From Halorhodospira abdelmalekii (GTDB lineage: Bacteria > Pseudomonadota > Gammaproteobacteria > Nitrococcales > Halorhodospiraceae), in NCBI RefSeq assembly GCF_016583625.1, contig NZ_NRRN01000001.1, forward strand, positions 62,001 to 126,000: a DNA stretch of 64,000 nt. The letters run 5' to 3'. The notes below the pieces were generated by a model that saw nothing but the letters and a program-made list of their open reading frames with translations, did no database searches and was not told the DNA's origin. The position numbers and the translations under genes were made by a program. Below are positions 50,625 through 59,264 of the stretch, piece after piece (positions within the stretch are counted from its first letter, which is position 1; each line of letters begins with the position of its first letter).

Positions 50625-52736
50625 ATGAAAGAGAAGCTAGCAAAAATATTGCTTGTTGATGATGATCCTGGCATTAGGTTCCTTGTTCAGCACGGATTAA
50701 TCCAGGCAGGCTATCAAGTGATTGAGGCTAGTAACGGGCTAGAGGCTTTAAGCTGCTTTGAAACGGTCAGGCCGGATCTGCTTCTGATTGATGTAAGCAT
50801 GCCGGAACTAGATGGTTTTGAAACAGTTGCAGCTATTCGTCAGCGCGACGATGGTAAGATGATTCCTTTGGTGATGGTGACAGGTTCTGATGACAGTGAG
50901 TCTGTGACGAAGGCTTTCGACGTCGGCGCTACCGATTTTATCACCAAGCCGATCAACTTGCCCATCTTAACGCAGCGGGTACGCTACGCCCTGGCCGGTG
51001 CTGAGCGTGAGCAGCGCTTGCAGCGCATCCACCTCGAGCAGCAAAGTGCCTGTCAGTTGGCTAAGCTTGGGTTTTGGCGGCTTGAGGTGGCCACCGGGGC
51101 GTTGCAATGGTCATCCGACGCGGCCACTCTACTCGGGCGATCCGTCGATATGCCGAACAGTGTGGCTGCGCTGATCGCCGAGGCAAATCCAGAGCAGCAA
51201 CCTTCTCTCCGGCAGGCATTTGATCGGCTTACAGAGGGCGTTTCAGACAGGTTGGATTTGGAAATACAGTTAGTGCGCCAAGGCAACAGTTGTATTATTA
51301 AGTTGCAAAGCAGTCGGCATATTGACCACGCTGTAGTCATTGGCGCTTTTCAGGATGTGACTGCACTGCGCGCCTTTGAGGACCAGGCCCTCTATCTCGT
51401 CGAACACGACGAATTGACTGGTTTGCCCAACCATCGACTATTTACACGTTTATTGGCAGATCAGCTAAAGGCACGTTTCCAGGGAGGCAAAGAGGAAGGC
51501 GCAGCACGCACGGCTATGGTGGTGATCGATATCGATCGCTTACATCGCATCAACGACGCCTTTGGTGCGAAACGCGGGGATGAGGCACTAGTCGCTTTGG
51601 CTGGGCGGTTGGGACAGCTCATTCCAGCCAATGCTAATGCCAGTGTGCTCCTGTGCCGGCTTGAGTCAGATAGTTTTGGGATGGCAGTCCCACTAGAAAG
51701 CATCGATCTTGCCACGCTGCAAGCGAAACTTCAAGAGCCGCTCGATCTCTCCTTAAAAATTAATGGCCGTAGGGTTTATATTGACTGTAGCGTCGGAGTC
51801 GCCCTCTATCCCGATGATGCACAAGAAGCAGATGCTTTGGTGCAGGCTGCCCAGGCCGCCGAGCGGGAGACCAATCGCGATCAAAACCGGCGCTTGGTCC
51901 AGTTCTCCGAAGTGGGCACAGCTCGCCAGGAGGGGCGGGTGATTCTGGAGAGCGACTTACGTTGCGCACTCGATAAAAAAGAGTTTTTCTTGCTCTATCA
52001 GCCTCAGCAGCATTTAGCGAATCGGAACATCGTAGGGGTCGAGGCGTTGTTGCGTTGGAACCACTCTGAGCGTGGTGTTGTGTCACCGGCTGAATTCATT
52101 CCCATTTTGGAAGAGACCGGCTTGATTCGTGCCGTCGGTGATTGGATTCTTGAAGAAGCAATGCGCCAGAGTCTCGCCTGGTCGCAACAGGGGGTCAGCC
52201 TTAAGATGTCGATCAATCTTGCCGCAACGCAGGTCGAAGATCCACAGTTGGTTCATCGCCTTGCTGCCCTCCTGGATGCTTACCGTTTGCCGGCCCACTC
52301 TATTGAGCTCGAAATCACTGAAAGCACCGCAATGCAGGCACCAGAGCAGACGCTGCTAAACCTGAAGAAATTTAAAGACCTCGGTTTTCGAGTTGCTATC
52401 GATGATTTTGGGACTGGCTATTCCTCCCTCTCATACCTGCTCCAATTTCCGCTCGACACCTTGAAGATAGATCGCGCTTTTGTTTCTGAGATTACTCAAG
52501 GTAAGCGAAATCGAGCGATCGTGACCGCGCTTAGCACTTTAAGCTTTTATTTGGGCTTAAAAACTATTGCCGAAGGTGTTGAGACGGAGTCACAGCGCGA
52601 TTATCTTGACGCTTTGAATATTGACGAAATCCAAGGTTTTTTGATAGCTCGACCGCTGCCAGGAGAGGAGATTGTCGAGTTTTTGCAGAAGACCTGTGCC
52701 GATTTCTCTTTAGAGCGTAAGTCTGTTCAGCTTTGA
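50625..52736 (+). CDS. Response regulator with degenerate GGDEF and intact EAL domain
   Basis: 703 residues. Receiver domain (about 6-125) with phospho-acceptor D56 in LLIDVSMPELDG and the lysine in FITKPIN; a PAS-like unit (about 140-250); a GGDEF domain (about 260-420) whose signature is ESDSF at residues 347-351 in place of GGDEF, so cyclase activity is unlikely; and an EAL domain (about 440-690) with E473-A474-L475, SINLAATQ, LEITEST, IDDFGTGYSSL, LKIDRAFV and AEGVETE, i.e. the catalytic set of a cyclic-di-GMP phosphodiesterase. It probably receives phosphate from a neighbouring kinase and lowers cyclic-di-GMP. ATG start 3 bases after the FIST stop, so the two are translationally linked. 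Confidence 0.92.
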   Translation: MKEKLAKILLVDDDPGIRFLVQHGLIQAGYQVIEASNGLEALSCFETVRPDLLLIDVSMPELDGFETVAAIRQRDDGKMIPLVMVTGSDDSESVTKAFDVGATDFITKPINLPILTQRVRYALAGAEREQRLQRIHLEQQSACQLAKLGFWRLEVATGALQWSSDAATLLGRSVDMPNSVAALIAEANPEQQPSLRQAFDRLTEGVSDRLDLEIQLVRQGNSCIIKLQSSRHIDHAVVIGAFQDVTALRAFEDQALYLVEHDELTGLPNHRLFTRLLADQLKARFQGGKEEGAARTAMVVIDIDRLHRINDAFGAKRGDEALVALAGRLGQLIPANANASVLLCRLESDSFGMAVPLESIDLATLQAKLQEPLDLSLKINGRRVYIDCSVGVALYPDDAQEADALVQAAQAAERETNRDQNRRLVQFSEVGTARQEGRVILESDLRCALDKKEFFLLYQPQQHLANRNIVGVEALLRWNHSERGVVSPAEFIPILEETGLIRAVGDWILEEAMRQSLAWSQQGVSLKMSINLAATQVEDPQLVHRLAALLDAYRLPAHSIELEITESTAMQAPEQTLLNLKKFKDLGFRVAIDDFGTGYSSLSYLLQFPLDTLKIDRAFVSEITQGKRNRAIVTALSTLSFYLGLKTIAEGVETESQRDYLDALNIDEIQGFLIARPLPGEEIVEFLQKTCADFSLERKSVQL

Positions 52737-52791
52737 TTGACTTGCTATGGGGCTGAATTAGACAAGAGGGGATCTCACGAGCCCCCCCCAG

Positions 52792-52816
52792 TTGAACCAT
52801 CTATGTTCAATGGTTC
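52792..52816 (+). promoter_or_regulatory. Mutually exclusive small hairpins before the second hybrid kinase
   Basis: TTGAAC (52792-52797) can pair with GTTCAA (52805-52810), while GAACCAT (52794-52800) can pair with ATGGTTC (52810-52816). The two stems overlap and cannot form together. They lie 28 bases before the GTG of the next gene. A longer-range pair GGGGCT/AGCCCC (52749-52754 with 52780-52785) lies just upstream. Confidence 0.35.
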
Positions 52817-52843
52817 GGCGGGCTGCGGGCCGAGTTTTTCGAA

Positions 52844-55657
52844 GTGTCTGAGAGCGGTGGGAGGCTGAGAGTTGAGAAGGGTGCCGCCCGAGGTCACGCA
52901 ATTATCAGGCCGGATTGGGAGCTATTGACAATGCATGGAGTAAGCTCCGGCTGTGTGGACAGCCGGCAGGAGCTTGAGATCCTCTACGAGATCTCTTTAG
53001 CGATCGGTCACGGGTTAGAGTTGTCGGCCATGCTCAAACAGGCTGTCGGTACGATCATGCGCCAGCTCAGCTGCAAAGCTGCAGTGGTCCTTAAGTATGA
53101 GTCGAGCGATTTTGAAAGCTCACACAAAGAGTCAAGCTCAAACCAGGCGGTGCTAAACTGGGATGCTCTTTATTGCATCCCAAAAAGCGCAAGTGCAGCA
53201 TCTGATTTTCAGGCGGTCATAGAAGAGTTTCAGCTGCCACGCAATACTGTAGAGCTTGAGGAGCAGGAGCGATCCGCTGAGCGGGGTGATTTGCCGTGCA
53301 GCACAGTTTTAAATGGTTCCGTCTATTACGGTTTTTTTCTTCCGCAGTTTGGTTTTTTAATATTAAAAAGGGTTAACTCTCCTCTTTCCCGAACGTTGCT
53401 GTTGTCCTTAAATACTTTAATGAGCAAGCTCGCATATTCGGCTGTAGCTTGTCTCCACGATGCGCAACTCAAAAAACAAATTGAAGCGGCTCAGGCAGCA
53501 AATGTTGCCAAAGGTCAATTCCTTGCCAACATGAGCCACGAGATTCGTACTCCGATGAACGGCGTGATCGGTATGCTAGATATCACGCTAGAGACCGAGC
53601 TGCAACCGCGGCAGCGTGACCATCTCCGTCAAGCGCGGCTCTCCGCTCAGCATTTGATGGAGATCATCAACTTGATTCTCGACATTTCGAAAATAGAGGC
53701 AAAAAAATTCAGTCTGAGGCCAGAGCCTACGGATTTTTTTGAGTTCATCGGAGAGTTGATTAAAAGCCATATGCCACACGCGCTGAGTAAGCAGCTTAAT
53801 CTGCTCTACGATGTTGATCCGAAGTTGCCGCGTTGGGTTGAAATCGACTCGACACGATTGCGTCAAATCATGTCCAATCTAATTGGCAACGCCTTAAAAT
53901 TTACCGATCGAGGTAGCGTTAAGCTTGTTGTCTCTGCTGTTCACCGAGCTGAGATCGATTGCAGTGATGAATGCACTCATTGGGCGCGCATCGATGTGGA
54001 GGATAGCGGGGTCGGGATTCCAGCTGGCCATCTGTCCAAAATATTTAATGCATTCGAGCAAGTCGACAGCAAGACAACACGGCAATTTGAGGGCACGGGA
54101 CTCGGGTTAGCCATTACCCGTGAGCTGGTCGAGATCATGGGCGGAACCATTACCGTTGAAAGTGAGTTAGATCAGGGCACTCGGTTCTCTGTGATGCTGC
54201 CATTGAAATCGATTGCTGCGCCGAGCATGAGTTCTTATGAAGCGCCAATTTTAACCGCTTCTTCGTATCGTGTCTTGGTGGTTGATGACGAGAGCCTGAA
54301 CCGCTCTGTGATCCACCACATGTTGGAAATTTTAGGTGTTGCATGTGAAGCGAAAGTGAGTGCTCCAGAGGGGTTGTTGGCGCTGCGTACGGCCCGTGAA
54401 GAGGGGCGACCATTTAATCTGTTGCTGCTTGATGCCAATATGCCTGGTATGGATGGCTACGCAATGGCTGCCGAAGTTTTGCGAGAAAAGCTTCTTTGTC
54501 CGGCGCAAATTCAAGTGCTAAGTTCTTCGGCATTTGCTGGAGAAGATGTACGCGATCCGCACTCTTTTTCTGACTACCAGGGCCTCTGCCAGCAGGGTTG
54601 CCCAATTTGCAACGGCGAGTTGACGCTGTGTCAGAAATTTCAGCGGCAAACTTTAACAAAACCGATCACGTTGTCCGATTTGCGGCAGCTGCTCTTCCGC
54701 CAGGAGGCTGGCGCTTTGCAAAGCTTAAAGGAGAACGATGGACAGTCTCTGTTGACCGGGCAGCGCTTAAGTATTTTGATTGCCGAAGACAATGCAATCA
54801 ATCAAGAGGTCTTGCTAGCCCTGCTGGAAAAATATCAAGTTCTATGTACTGTGGCTAACGATGGTCTTGAGGCCGTCAAACGGGCCTGTAAAGAGCGTTT
54901 TGATCTTGTTTTTATGGATATCATGATGCCGAAAATGGATGGCTTGGAGGCTACCCGTAAAATTCGTAAGCATGAGCAGCAACAGCAGTGGCCGCGGGTG
55001 CCTATTATTGCCTTAACCGCTAAGGCCATGAAGGGTGATCGTGAGGAATATCTTGAGCAGGGTATGGACGGATACGTTGCAAAACCGATTCATGCCGAGC
55101 TCCTTTTCAAGGAAATGGAGCGCCTTCTGAGTCAACATTACGGGTCTAGTAGCGTTTTTGATGACGCTGCTGTGGGATCGACTTACTCGGATCTCGATGC
55201 CTGGCTTGATACTGGCGAAGCAACAGAGCAAGAAGCGGCGCTGCCTATCGCTAGCCGCCCGGTTTTAGACGGTGCAGTAGGAGCGATCAATGTGGATCAG
55301 CAGCTATTCGATTGGGATCGGGCAGTTCGTCAGCTCGGTGCGGAAGAGTCGCTATTGGCCTTGTTTCTGTCGCGCTTTCTCACCGATTTGCCATCTGCCG
55401 AGCAGCGCGTAAAAAATGCATTAGCGCAACGTGATGCACAGCTGTTAAAAATGGAGGTGCATACTTTAAAGAGCCTGTGTGCAACCCTCTGTTTGGAGCA
55501 GGCAAGAGCGGGGTTTGCGGCGCTAGAGCAGGCGAGTGGTGACCCTGCAGACAATTGGGCAGCGCTTGAGCTGCAAGTTGGTGCGGTCTTCGAGCATCTG
55601 CAGCAGGTGCGTCCGATGCTCGATGAGAAGCTCAAAAAAAACCACTCGGATGTCTAG
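52844..55657 (+). CDS. GAF-like hybrid histidine kinase with Cys-rich receiver insertion, second receiver and Hpt (NahK-like)
   Basis: 937 residues from the GTG; an ATG at 52931 (29 codons later) is an alternative start nearer to the first domain. The N-terminal GAF-like sensor (about 40-205) opens [25 protein letters not shown]232 lies in [15 protein letters not shown]; the ATPase domain shows NALKFT, DSGVGIP and GTGLGLAI. Receiver 1 (about 483-615) has D530 and an insertion with C582, C586, C589 and C596 just before its conserved lysine. Receiver 2 (about 646-765) has D692 in [11 protein letters not shown]. The Hpt domain has H873 in [11 protein letters not shown]. Its place after the FIST and REC-GGDEF-EAL genes makes it the likely partner kinase of both. 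Confidence 0.9.
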   Translation: MSESGGRLRVEKGAARGHAIIRPDWELLTMHGVSSGCVDSRQELEILYEISLAIGHGLELSAMLKQAVGTIMRQLSCKAAVVLKYESSDFESSHKESSSNQAVLNWDALYCIPKSASAASDFQAVIEEFQLPRNTVELEEQERSAERGDLPCSTVLNGSVYYGFFLPQFGFLILKRVNSPLSRTLLLSLNTLMSKLAYSAVACLHDAQLKKQIEAAQAANVAKGQFLANMSHEIRTPMNGVIGMLDITLETELQPRQRDHLRQARLSAQHLMEIINLILDISKIEAKKFSLRPEPTDFFEFIGELIKSHMPHALSKQLNLLYDVDPKLPRWVEIDSTRLRQIMSNLIGNALKFTDRGSVKLVVSAVHRAEIDCSDECTHWARIDVEDSGVGIPAGHLSKIFNAFEQVDSKTTRQFEGTGLGLAITRELVEIMGGTITVESELDQGTRFSVMLPLKSIAAPSMSSYEAPILTASSYRVLVVDDESLNRSVIHHMLEILGVACEAKVSAPEGLLALRTAREEGRPFNLLLLDANMPGMDGYAMAAEVLREKLLCPAQIQVLSSSAFAGEDVRDPHSFSDYQGLCQQGCPICNGELTLCQKFQRQTLTKPITLSDLRQLLFRQEAGALQSLKENDGQSLLTGQRLSILIAEDNAINQEVLLALLEKYQVLCTVANDGLEAVKRACKERFDLVFMDIMMPKMDGLEATRKIRKHEQQQQWPRVPIIALTAKAMKGDREEYLEQGMDGYVAKPIHAELLFKEMERLLSQHYGSSSVFDDAAVGSTYSDLDAWLDTGEATEQEAALPIASRPVLDGAVGAINVDQQLFDWDRAVRQLGAEESLLALFLSRFLTDLPSAEQRVKNALAQRDAQLLKMEVHTLKSLCATLCLEQARAGFAALEQASGDPADNWAALELQVGAVFEHLQQVRPMLDEKLKKNHSDV

Positions 55658-55665
55658 GTGAATTG

Positions 55666-56883
55666 ATGGAACCGACTGAACAGCCCCCTTATTGTATCGC
55701 GCTGCAGCCGATTTGTGACCGCACGTTGCGTCATGTCGCCGATAAATTACTGTATCGCTCCCACAGTGGAGCGACTGTCGCCTCAATCGAAGACCCATTT
55801 CTTGCTACAGTGCGCTCTTACTCAGCTGCGATCTATGAGGTTGGTATTGAGAATCTTGTGGGTGACCGTATGCTCTTATTTACCGCGCCGCTCGAGTGGA
55901 TCGAGCAGAGCGGCTTTTTTGAACTCCCCGCTGGAAAAGTTTTTGCAGAGTTGACCCTCGATTTCTTCGAGTTGCCTGATGCGCTCGCTGCCATGCGGCG
56001 CTTACGCGCTACCGGCTATTCAATTGCTTTGAGTCAAACTGTCTTCGAAAAAAATCCAGAGGTCCCTGTTAGTGAAGTGGATCTCATAAAGGTCGACAGT
56101 CGAAGGCCTAACCTTGAGGAACTTGCCGAGCGTTTTCGAGGCCAGGGGCCGCGCCTTATGGCGACTTTTGTCGAAGATCAAGCTAGTCTAGCACGTGCCC
56201 GTGCTGCCGGTTTTGATTGGTTTATGGGGTTTGTCTTTTTGCCGCCACAAGAGGTTAAGGAGAGTGGCCGAAAGCGCCAGAGTAATCGTAATGTTGAGCT
56301 CCGTTTGCTCGCTGAACTCAATTCCACAGATGTGGGGTTTGAGCGGCTAGAAGCGCTGCTTGCACAGCATCCGCATTTTTGTCTTATGCTTTTTTCAAAG
56401 GCAAACTCTGGCGCCTTTGCAAGAGGCAATCGTCGCATCGAAAATTTATACGATGCAGTGATGCGTCTTGGCTTGGAGAGGGTGAAGACGATGGCGTCGC
56501 TGCTGCTGCTCAATCGCAACGATCCGATCGAGGCCGTGCAGGTTCGTATGCTTTTAAATCGTGCCGCGATGGCTGCTCGTATCGCGCAGCGGCTGCGAAG
56601 TATCGACCGTGATACCGCATTTACCCTGGGTTTGTTTTCTCGCCTCGCTGCGTTAGAAGGCGTGCCGATGCCCGCTCTCCTCCAGGGCATGCCTTTCTCT
56701 GTCCCGATGCAACAGGCTCTGCTCAAGCGTGAAGGCGAGATGGGCAAACTTTTAGATGTGTTAGATGCGCATGAGACGGGAGAGGTCGCGCACCTTAAAT
56801 CTGCCGTAGTAGCGAAACTCAACGAAGACTTCGTTCACGCTAGCGCCTGGACCGAGCGCTGGCTGATAGCAGATCACGGCTGA
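55666..56883 (+). CDS. EAL-HDOD signalling protein with degenerate EAL
   Basis: 405 residues. The N-terminal half follows the YuxH-type EAL fold (ALQPICDRTLRHVADKLLYRS; FAELTLDFFELPDALAAMRRLRATGYSIALS; EVDLIKVDSR), but the EAL glutamate is replaced (DKLL) and other catalytic residues are missing, so it should bind but not cleave cyclic-di-GMP, or act only as a scaffold. The C-terminal HDOD domain (about 200-400; ELNSTDVGFERLEALLAQHPHFCLMLF, LGLERVKTMASLLLL) lacks the metal-binding HD residues, as the family does. A TTG lies one codon before the chosen ATG. It is 8 bases after the hybrid kinase and closes the signalling block. Confidence 0.85.
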   Translation: MEPTEQPPYCIALQPICDRTLRHVADKLLYRSHSGATVASIEDPFLATVRSYSAAIYEVGIENLVGDRMLLFTAPLEWIEQSGFFELPAGKVFAELTLDFFELPDALAAMRRLRATGYSIALSQTVFEKNPEVPVSEVDLIKVDSRRPNLEELAERFRGQGPRLMATFVEDQASLARARAAGFDWFMGFVFLPPQEVKESGRKRQSNRNVELRLLAELNSTDVGFERLEALLAQHPHFCLMLFSKANSGAFARGNRRIENLYDAVMRLGLERVKTMASLLLLNRNDPIEAVQVRMLLNRAAMAARIAQRLRSIDRDTAFTLGLFSRLAALEGVPMPALLQGMPFSVPMQQALLKREGEMGKLLDVLDAHETGEVAHLKSAVVAKLNEDFVHASAWTERWLIADHG

Positions 56884-56924
56884 AGGCGTCTTGAAGGTGT
56901 CTTGAAGGTGTCTTGAAGGCGTCT
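56881..56924. repeat. 11-bp tandem repeat, four units, starting in the EAL-HDOD stop codon
   Basis: TGAAGGYGTCT repeats four times. The first three bases of the first unit are the stop codon of the EAL-HDOD gene. The rest of the 133-base convergent gap to moaA holds only a small CACCG/CGGTG stem near 56942-56960. Confidence 0.85.
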
Positions 56925-57016
56925 GCGGCAGTGGTTGGTTGGCACCGTCGCCGGCGGTGGCTGCAAAGTTCCAGGCCAGATTGCACTCGCCTTATTTTCG
57001 TTTTTCGCAAGACCGC

Positions 57017-58093
57017 TCAACCGCCGGTAAGGTGCATGGGGCGGGGCAGTGCGGCGCACTGTGACGGTGGGTCATCGAAAGCGTGGCCGCGGGGTTTGCG
57101 GGCGATTGCGGTGCGGATAGTCTTTTCGAGCCGCTGCGGCATTGCTGGTGTGGCGCGCAAGAGGGCGCGCAGATCACTCGTAGCGGCGCTACCGAGACAC
57201 GGTATCAATTGGCCGGTTGCGGTAATCCGAACGCGGTTACAGCGGTCACAGAAGTGCTGTGAGCGGGGCGAGATTAAGCCGATCAAAGTCGCCGTGTTGT
57301 CGAGTTGGTAGTAGCGTGACGGCCCTCCAGTGTCGGTTGCTACCGGGGTCAGGGTGAAGCGTTCGGTGAGTCGCTGGAGGATTTGCTGTGCGGGTACGAA
57401 CGGATCACCATTGTGGCCGCTATGGCCGCTATGGCCGCTATGGCCGCTATGGCCGCTATGGCCGCTATGAGTGCGGTCTCTATCGATCGGCATCTGCTCA
57501 ATGAAGGTAAGATCAAAGCCGTGCTCGGCGGCGAAGGCGGCCAGCTGCGGAATCTCGAGTTCGTGTGCACCGGGCGAGATAACCGCATTGAGCTTGATGC
57601 GTTCGAACCCGGCTGCGCGGGCGGCAGCGATGCCGTCGAGAACCTGGGAGAGGCGGCCGGTCCCGGTTCGCCGGAGAAAGCGTCTCTCCTCCAGGGAGTC
57701 GAGGCTGATATTGATGCGCGTTACACCGGCCCGGCGGAGGGCCTCGGCGTAGCGGGGGAGCAGTGTGCCGTTGGTCGTCAGCGCCAGCTCGTTGAGCCTG
57801 GGGTGGGTGCCGATGCGGGAGATAAGATCAATGACATTGCGCCGGATAAGCGGCTCGCCCCCGGTGATGCGGATTTTGCGGATGCCGAGTTCGATCAAGA
57901 GGGTGGCGAGCCGTTCGAGTTCTTCGAGGCTCAGCACCTGCTGGCTGCTCGTCTTCGTAATGGTAGGGCTGGCGCAGTAGGCGCAGCGCATGTTGCAGCG
58001 GTCGGTTACGGAGAGCCGCAGGTAGGTGATCGGCCGACCGTACGGGTCGATCAAAGGCGTTCTCGCCGGTACGCTCCGGTGCGCTTCGCTCAC
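57017..58093 (-). CDS. moaA: GTP 3',8-cyclase, radical SAM, with His-Ser-Gly repeat loop
   Basis: 358 residues (E. coli 329). First step of molybdenum-cofactor synthesis, with MoaC. LIDPYGRPITYLRLSVTDRCNMRCAYC carries the radical-SAM CxxxCxxC cluster; ITGGEPLIRR and RINISLDSL follow; the C-terminal cluster site is CDRCNRVRITATGQLIPCL; and the protein ends in the functional Gly-Gly. The GTG at 58093 (MSEAHRSVP...) gives a normal N terminus, has AGGGG upstream and avoids overlap with moaB. Between IEQMPIDRDRT and NGDPFVPAQQIL lies an inserted (HSG)6 repeat caused by a 9-bp tandem repeat. Last gene of the Moco operon. Confidence 0.93.
   Translation of the reverse strand: MSEAHRSVPARTPLIDPYGRPITYLRLSVTDRCNMRCAYCASPTITKTSSQQVLSLEELERLATLLIELGIRKIRITGGEPLIRRNVIDLISRIGTHPRLNELALTTNGTLLPRYAEALRRAGVTRINISLDSLEERRFLRRTGTGRLSQVLDGIAAARAAGFERIKLNAVISPGAHELEIPQLAAFAAEHGFDLTFIEQMPIDRDRTHSGHSGHSGHSGHSGHSGHNGDPFVPAQQILQRLTERFTLTPVATDTGGPSRYYQLDNTATLIGLISPRSQHFCDRCNRVRITATGQLIPCLGSAATSDLRALLRATPAMPQRLEKTIRTAIARKPRGHAFDDPPSQCAALPRPMHLTGG
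57415..57477 (-). repeat. 9-bp tandem repeat, seven units, inside moaA
   Basis: Seven perfect copies of GGCCGCTAT on the plus strand. On the coding strand they give six His-Ser-Gly triplets followed by His-Asn-Gly. The period keeps the reading frame, so copy-number change would lengthen or shorten a surface loop. Confidence 0.95.
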
Positions 58094-58113
58094 GTCGGGG
58101 ACCCCTACTGGCC

Positions 58114-58653
58114 CTACTTGGAGCGCAGATCGGAGCGCAGACGGGGCAGCAAGTGAATAAAATTGCACGGCCGGCTGCGGGCGTCGAGCTGGTCGCCGAG
58201 CAGACGGTCCCATGCGGTGCAGCAGGCCGAAGTCGATCCAGGAAGGGCGAAGAGTAGCGTGGCGTTGGCGATCCCTGCAAAGGCGCGCGACTGGATCGTC
58301 GCCGGTCCGATCTCTTCGTAAGAGAGCTGGCGGAAGAGCTCACCAAAGCCGTCGATTTCGCGGTCGAGCAGCGGCCGTGCCGCTTCTGGAGTAACGTCCC
58401 GCGCGGTCAGTCCCGTACCGCCGTTTATGATGATCGCATCGATCTCTGGGTCGGCAATCCAGGTCGAGAGTGCCGCCCTTATCCGGTAGCGATCATCGGT
58501 AAGAATCTCGCGTGCGGCGAGAGTGTGCCCACTGGCGGTAATGCGCGCTGCCAGCTCAGCGCCGGAGGTGTCTTCGGCGAGGCCGCGGGTGTCGGAGACA
58601 GTCAGTAGTGCTATGGCAATGGGGATAAATTCGGTGGCGGCGTGGCTGCCCAT
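58114..58653 (-). CDS. moaB: Molybdopterin adenylyltransferase-like protein MoaB
   Basis: 179 residues of the MoaB/MogA fold. Motifs: IALLTVSDTRGLAEDTSG, REILTDDRYRIRAAL, DAIIINGGTGLTARDVTPEA with the molybdopterin-binding loop, and FALPGSTSACCTAWDRLLGDQL. In organisms lacking MogA this protein adenylylates molybdopterin before MoeA inserts molybdenum. The ATG has AGGAGAAC six bases upstream although it lies 43 bases inside mobA, so the overlap is probably real. Confidence 0.92.
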   Translation of the reverse strand: MGSHAATEFIPIAIALLTVSDTRGLAEDTSGAELAARITASGHTLAAREILTDDRYRIRAALSTWIADPEIDAIIINGGTGLTARDVTPEAARPLLDREIDGFGELFRQLSYEEIGPATIQSRAFAGIANATLLFALPGSTSACCTAWDRLLGDQLDARSRPCNFIHLLPRLRSDLRSK

Positions 58654-59264
58654 GAAGCGTTCTCCTGATTAAGTCGAGTCGGTTGTGCTGCCGATTGTGC
58701 GCTCGGGTTGAGGGTGCGCAGCGCAGCCCACTCCTGGGGGGTGTTGATATTGCTCATCGCCGCGGTTATGACCGTGGTCGCGGGCAGTGGCAGCTCGCGA
58801 CTGCCCAGCGCGCGGTGAAGGGCGTAGACGCGATCGACCGACTGCGGTAGCGGGCCGCTGCGCAGGTAAGCGGGCAGTGGATGACCACTGAAGAAGGCGC
58901 CTTCGGGGTGGCGCAGGAGCTCTTGGAGCAGCGCGACGGGTAGCAGCGGCATATCGACCGGGACCACGAGGACTCCGAGCCCACGGGGGAGGGCGGAGAG
59001 CAGCTGCGCAAGGGCAGCCCCGGGGCCGTGGTAGGGCGCCCTATCGGCGATGTATCGGTATCCGGGGCGCTCGCCGCTGACGTAGACCGGCATCGGGGCG
59101 CTCGCTTCCAGCTTCGCCACCATGTGATCGAGTAGCGTCTGATCGCCCCACGGTAGGAGAGCCTTGTCGCACCCCATCCGCGCCGCTTGACCACCGGCCA
59201 GCACGACCCCGACGCGCCGGGCTCCGGCTGGCAGATGCAGAGTAGGGGGCGGCTGGTGACTCAT
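58611..59264 (-). CDS. mobA: Molybdenum cofactor guanylyltransferase
   Basis: 217 residues. Nucleotidyltransferase with the GTP-binding signature VGVVLAGGQAARMGCDKALLPWG, then LVVPVDMPLLPVALLQELL and the late motif SNINTPQEW. It attaches GMP to the cofactor to make MGD for DMSO-reductase-family enzymes. The ATG overlaps the moaE stop (ATGA). The last 14 codons overlap the moaB start. Confidence 0.93.
   Translation of the reverse strand: MSHQPPPTLHLPAGARRVGVVLAGGQAARMGCDKALLPWGDQTLLDHMVAKLEASAPMPVYVSGERPGYRYIADRAPYHGPGAALAQLLSALPRGLGVLVVPVDMPLLPVALLQELLRHPEGAFFSGHPLPAYLRSGPLPQSVDRVYALHRALGSRELPLPATTVITAAMSNINTPQEWAALRTLNPSAQSAAQPTRLNQENASWAATPPPNLSPLP

Noticed and set aside
49485-56883. Genomic island or prophage boundary around the signalling block
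   Set aside because: Apart from a visually lower G+C there are no direct repeats, integrases or insertion sequences at the ends.
57415-57477. CRISPR-like array
   Set aside because: Units are 9 bases with no spacers; a simple tandem repeat inside a gene. No CRISPR array is present in the window.
57383-58156. Plus-strand open frame of about 257 codons opposite moaA, with a Met-Ala-Ala repeat
   Set aside because: It lies fully inside the confidently identified moaA; the repeat is the antisense reading of the HSG tract.
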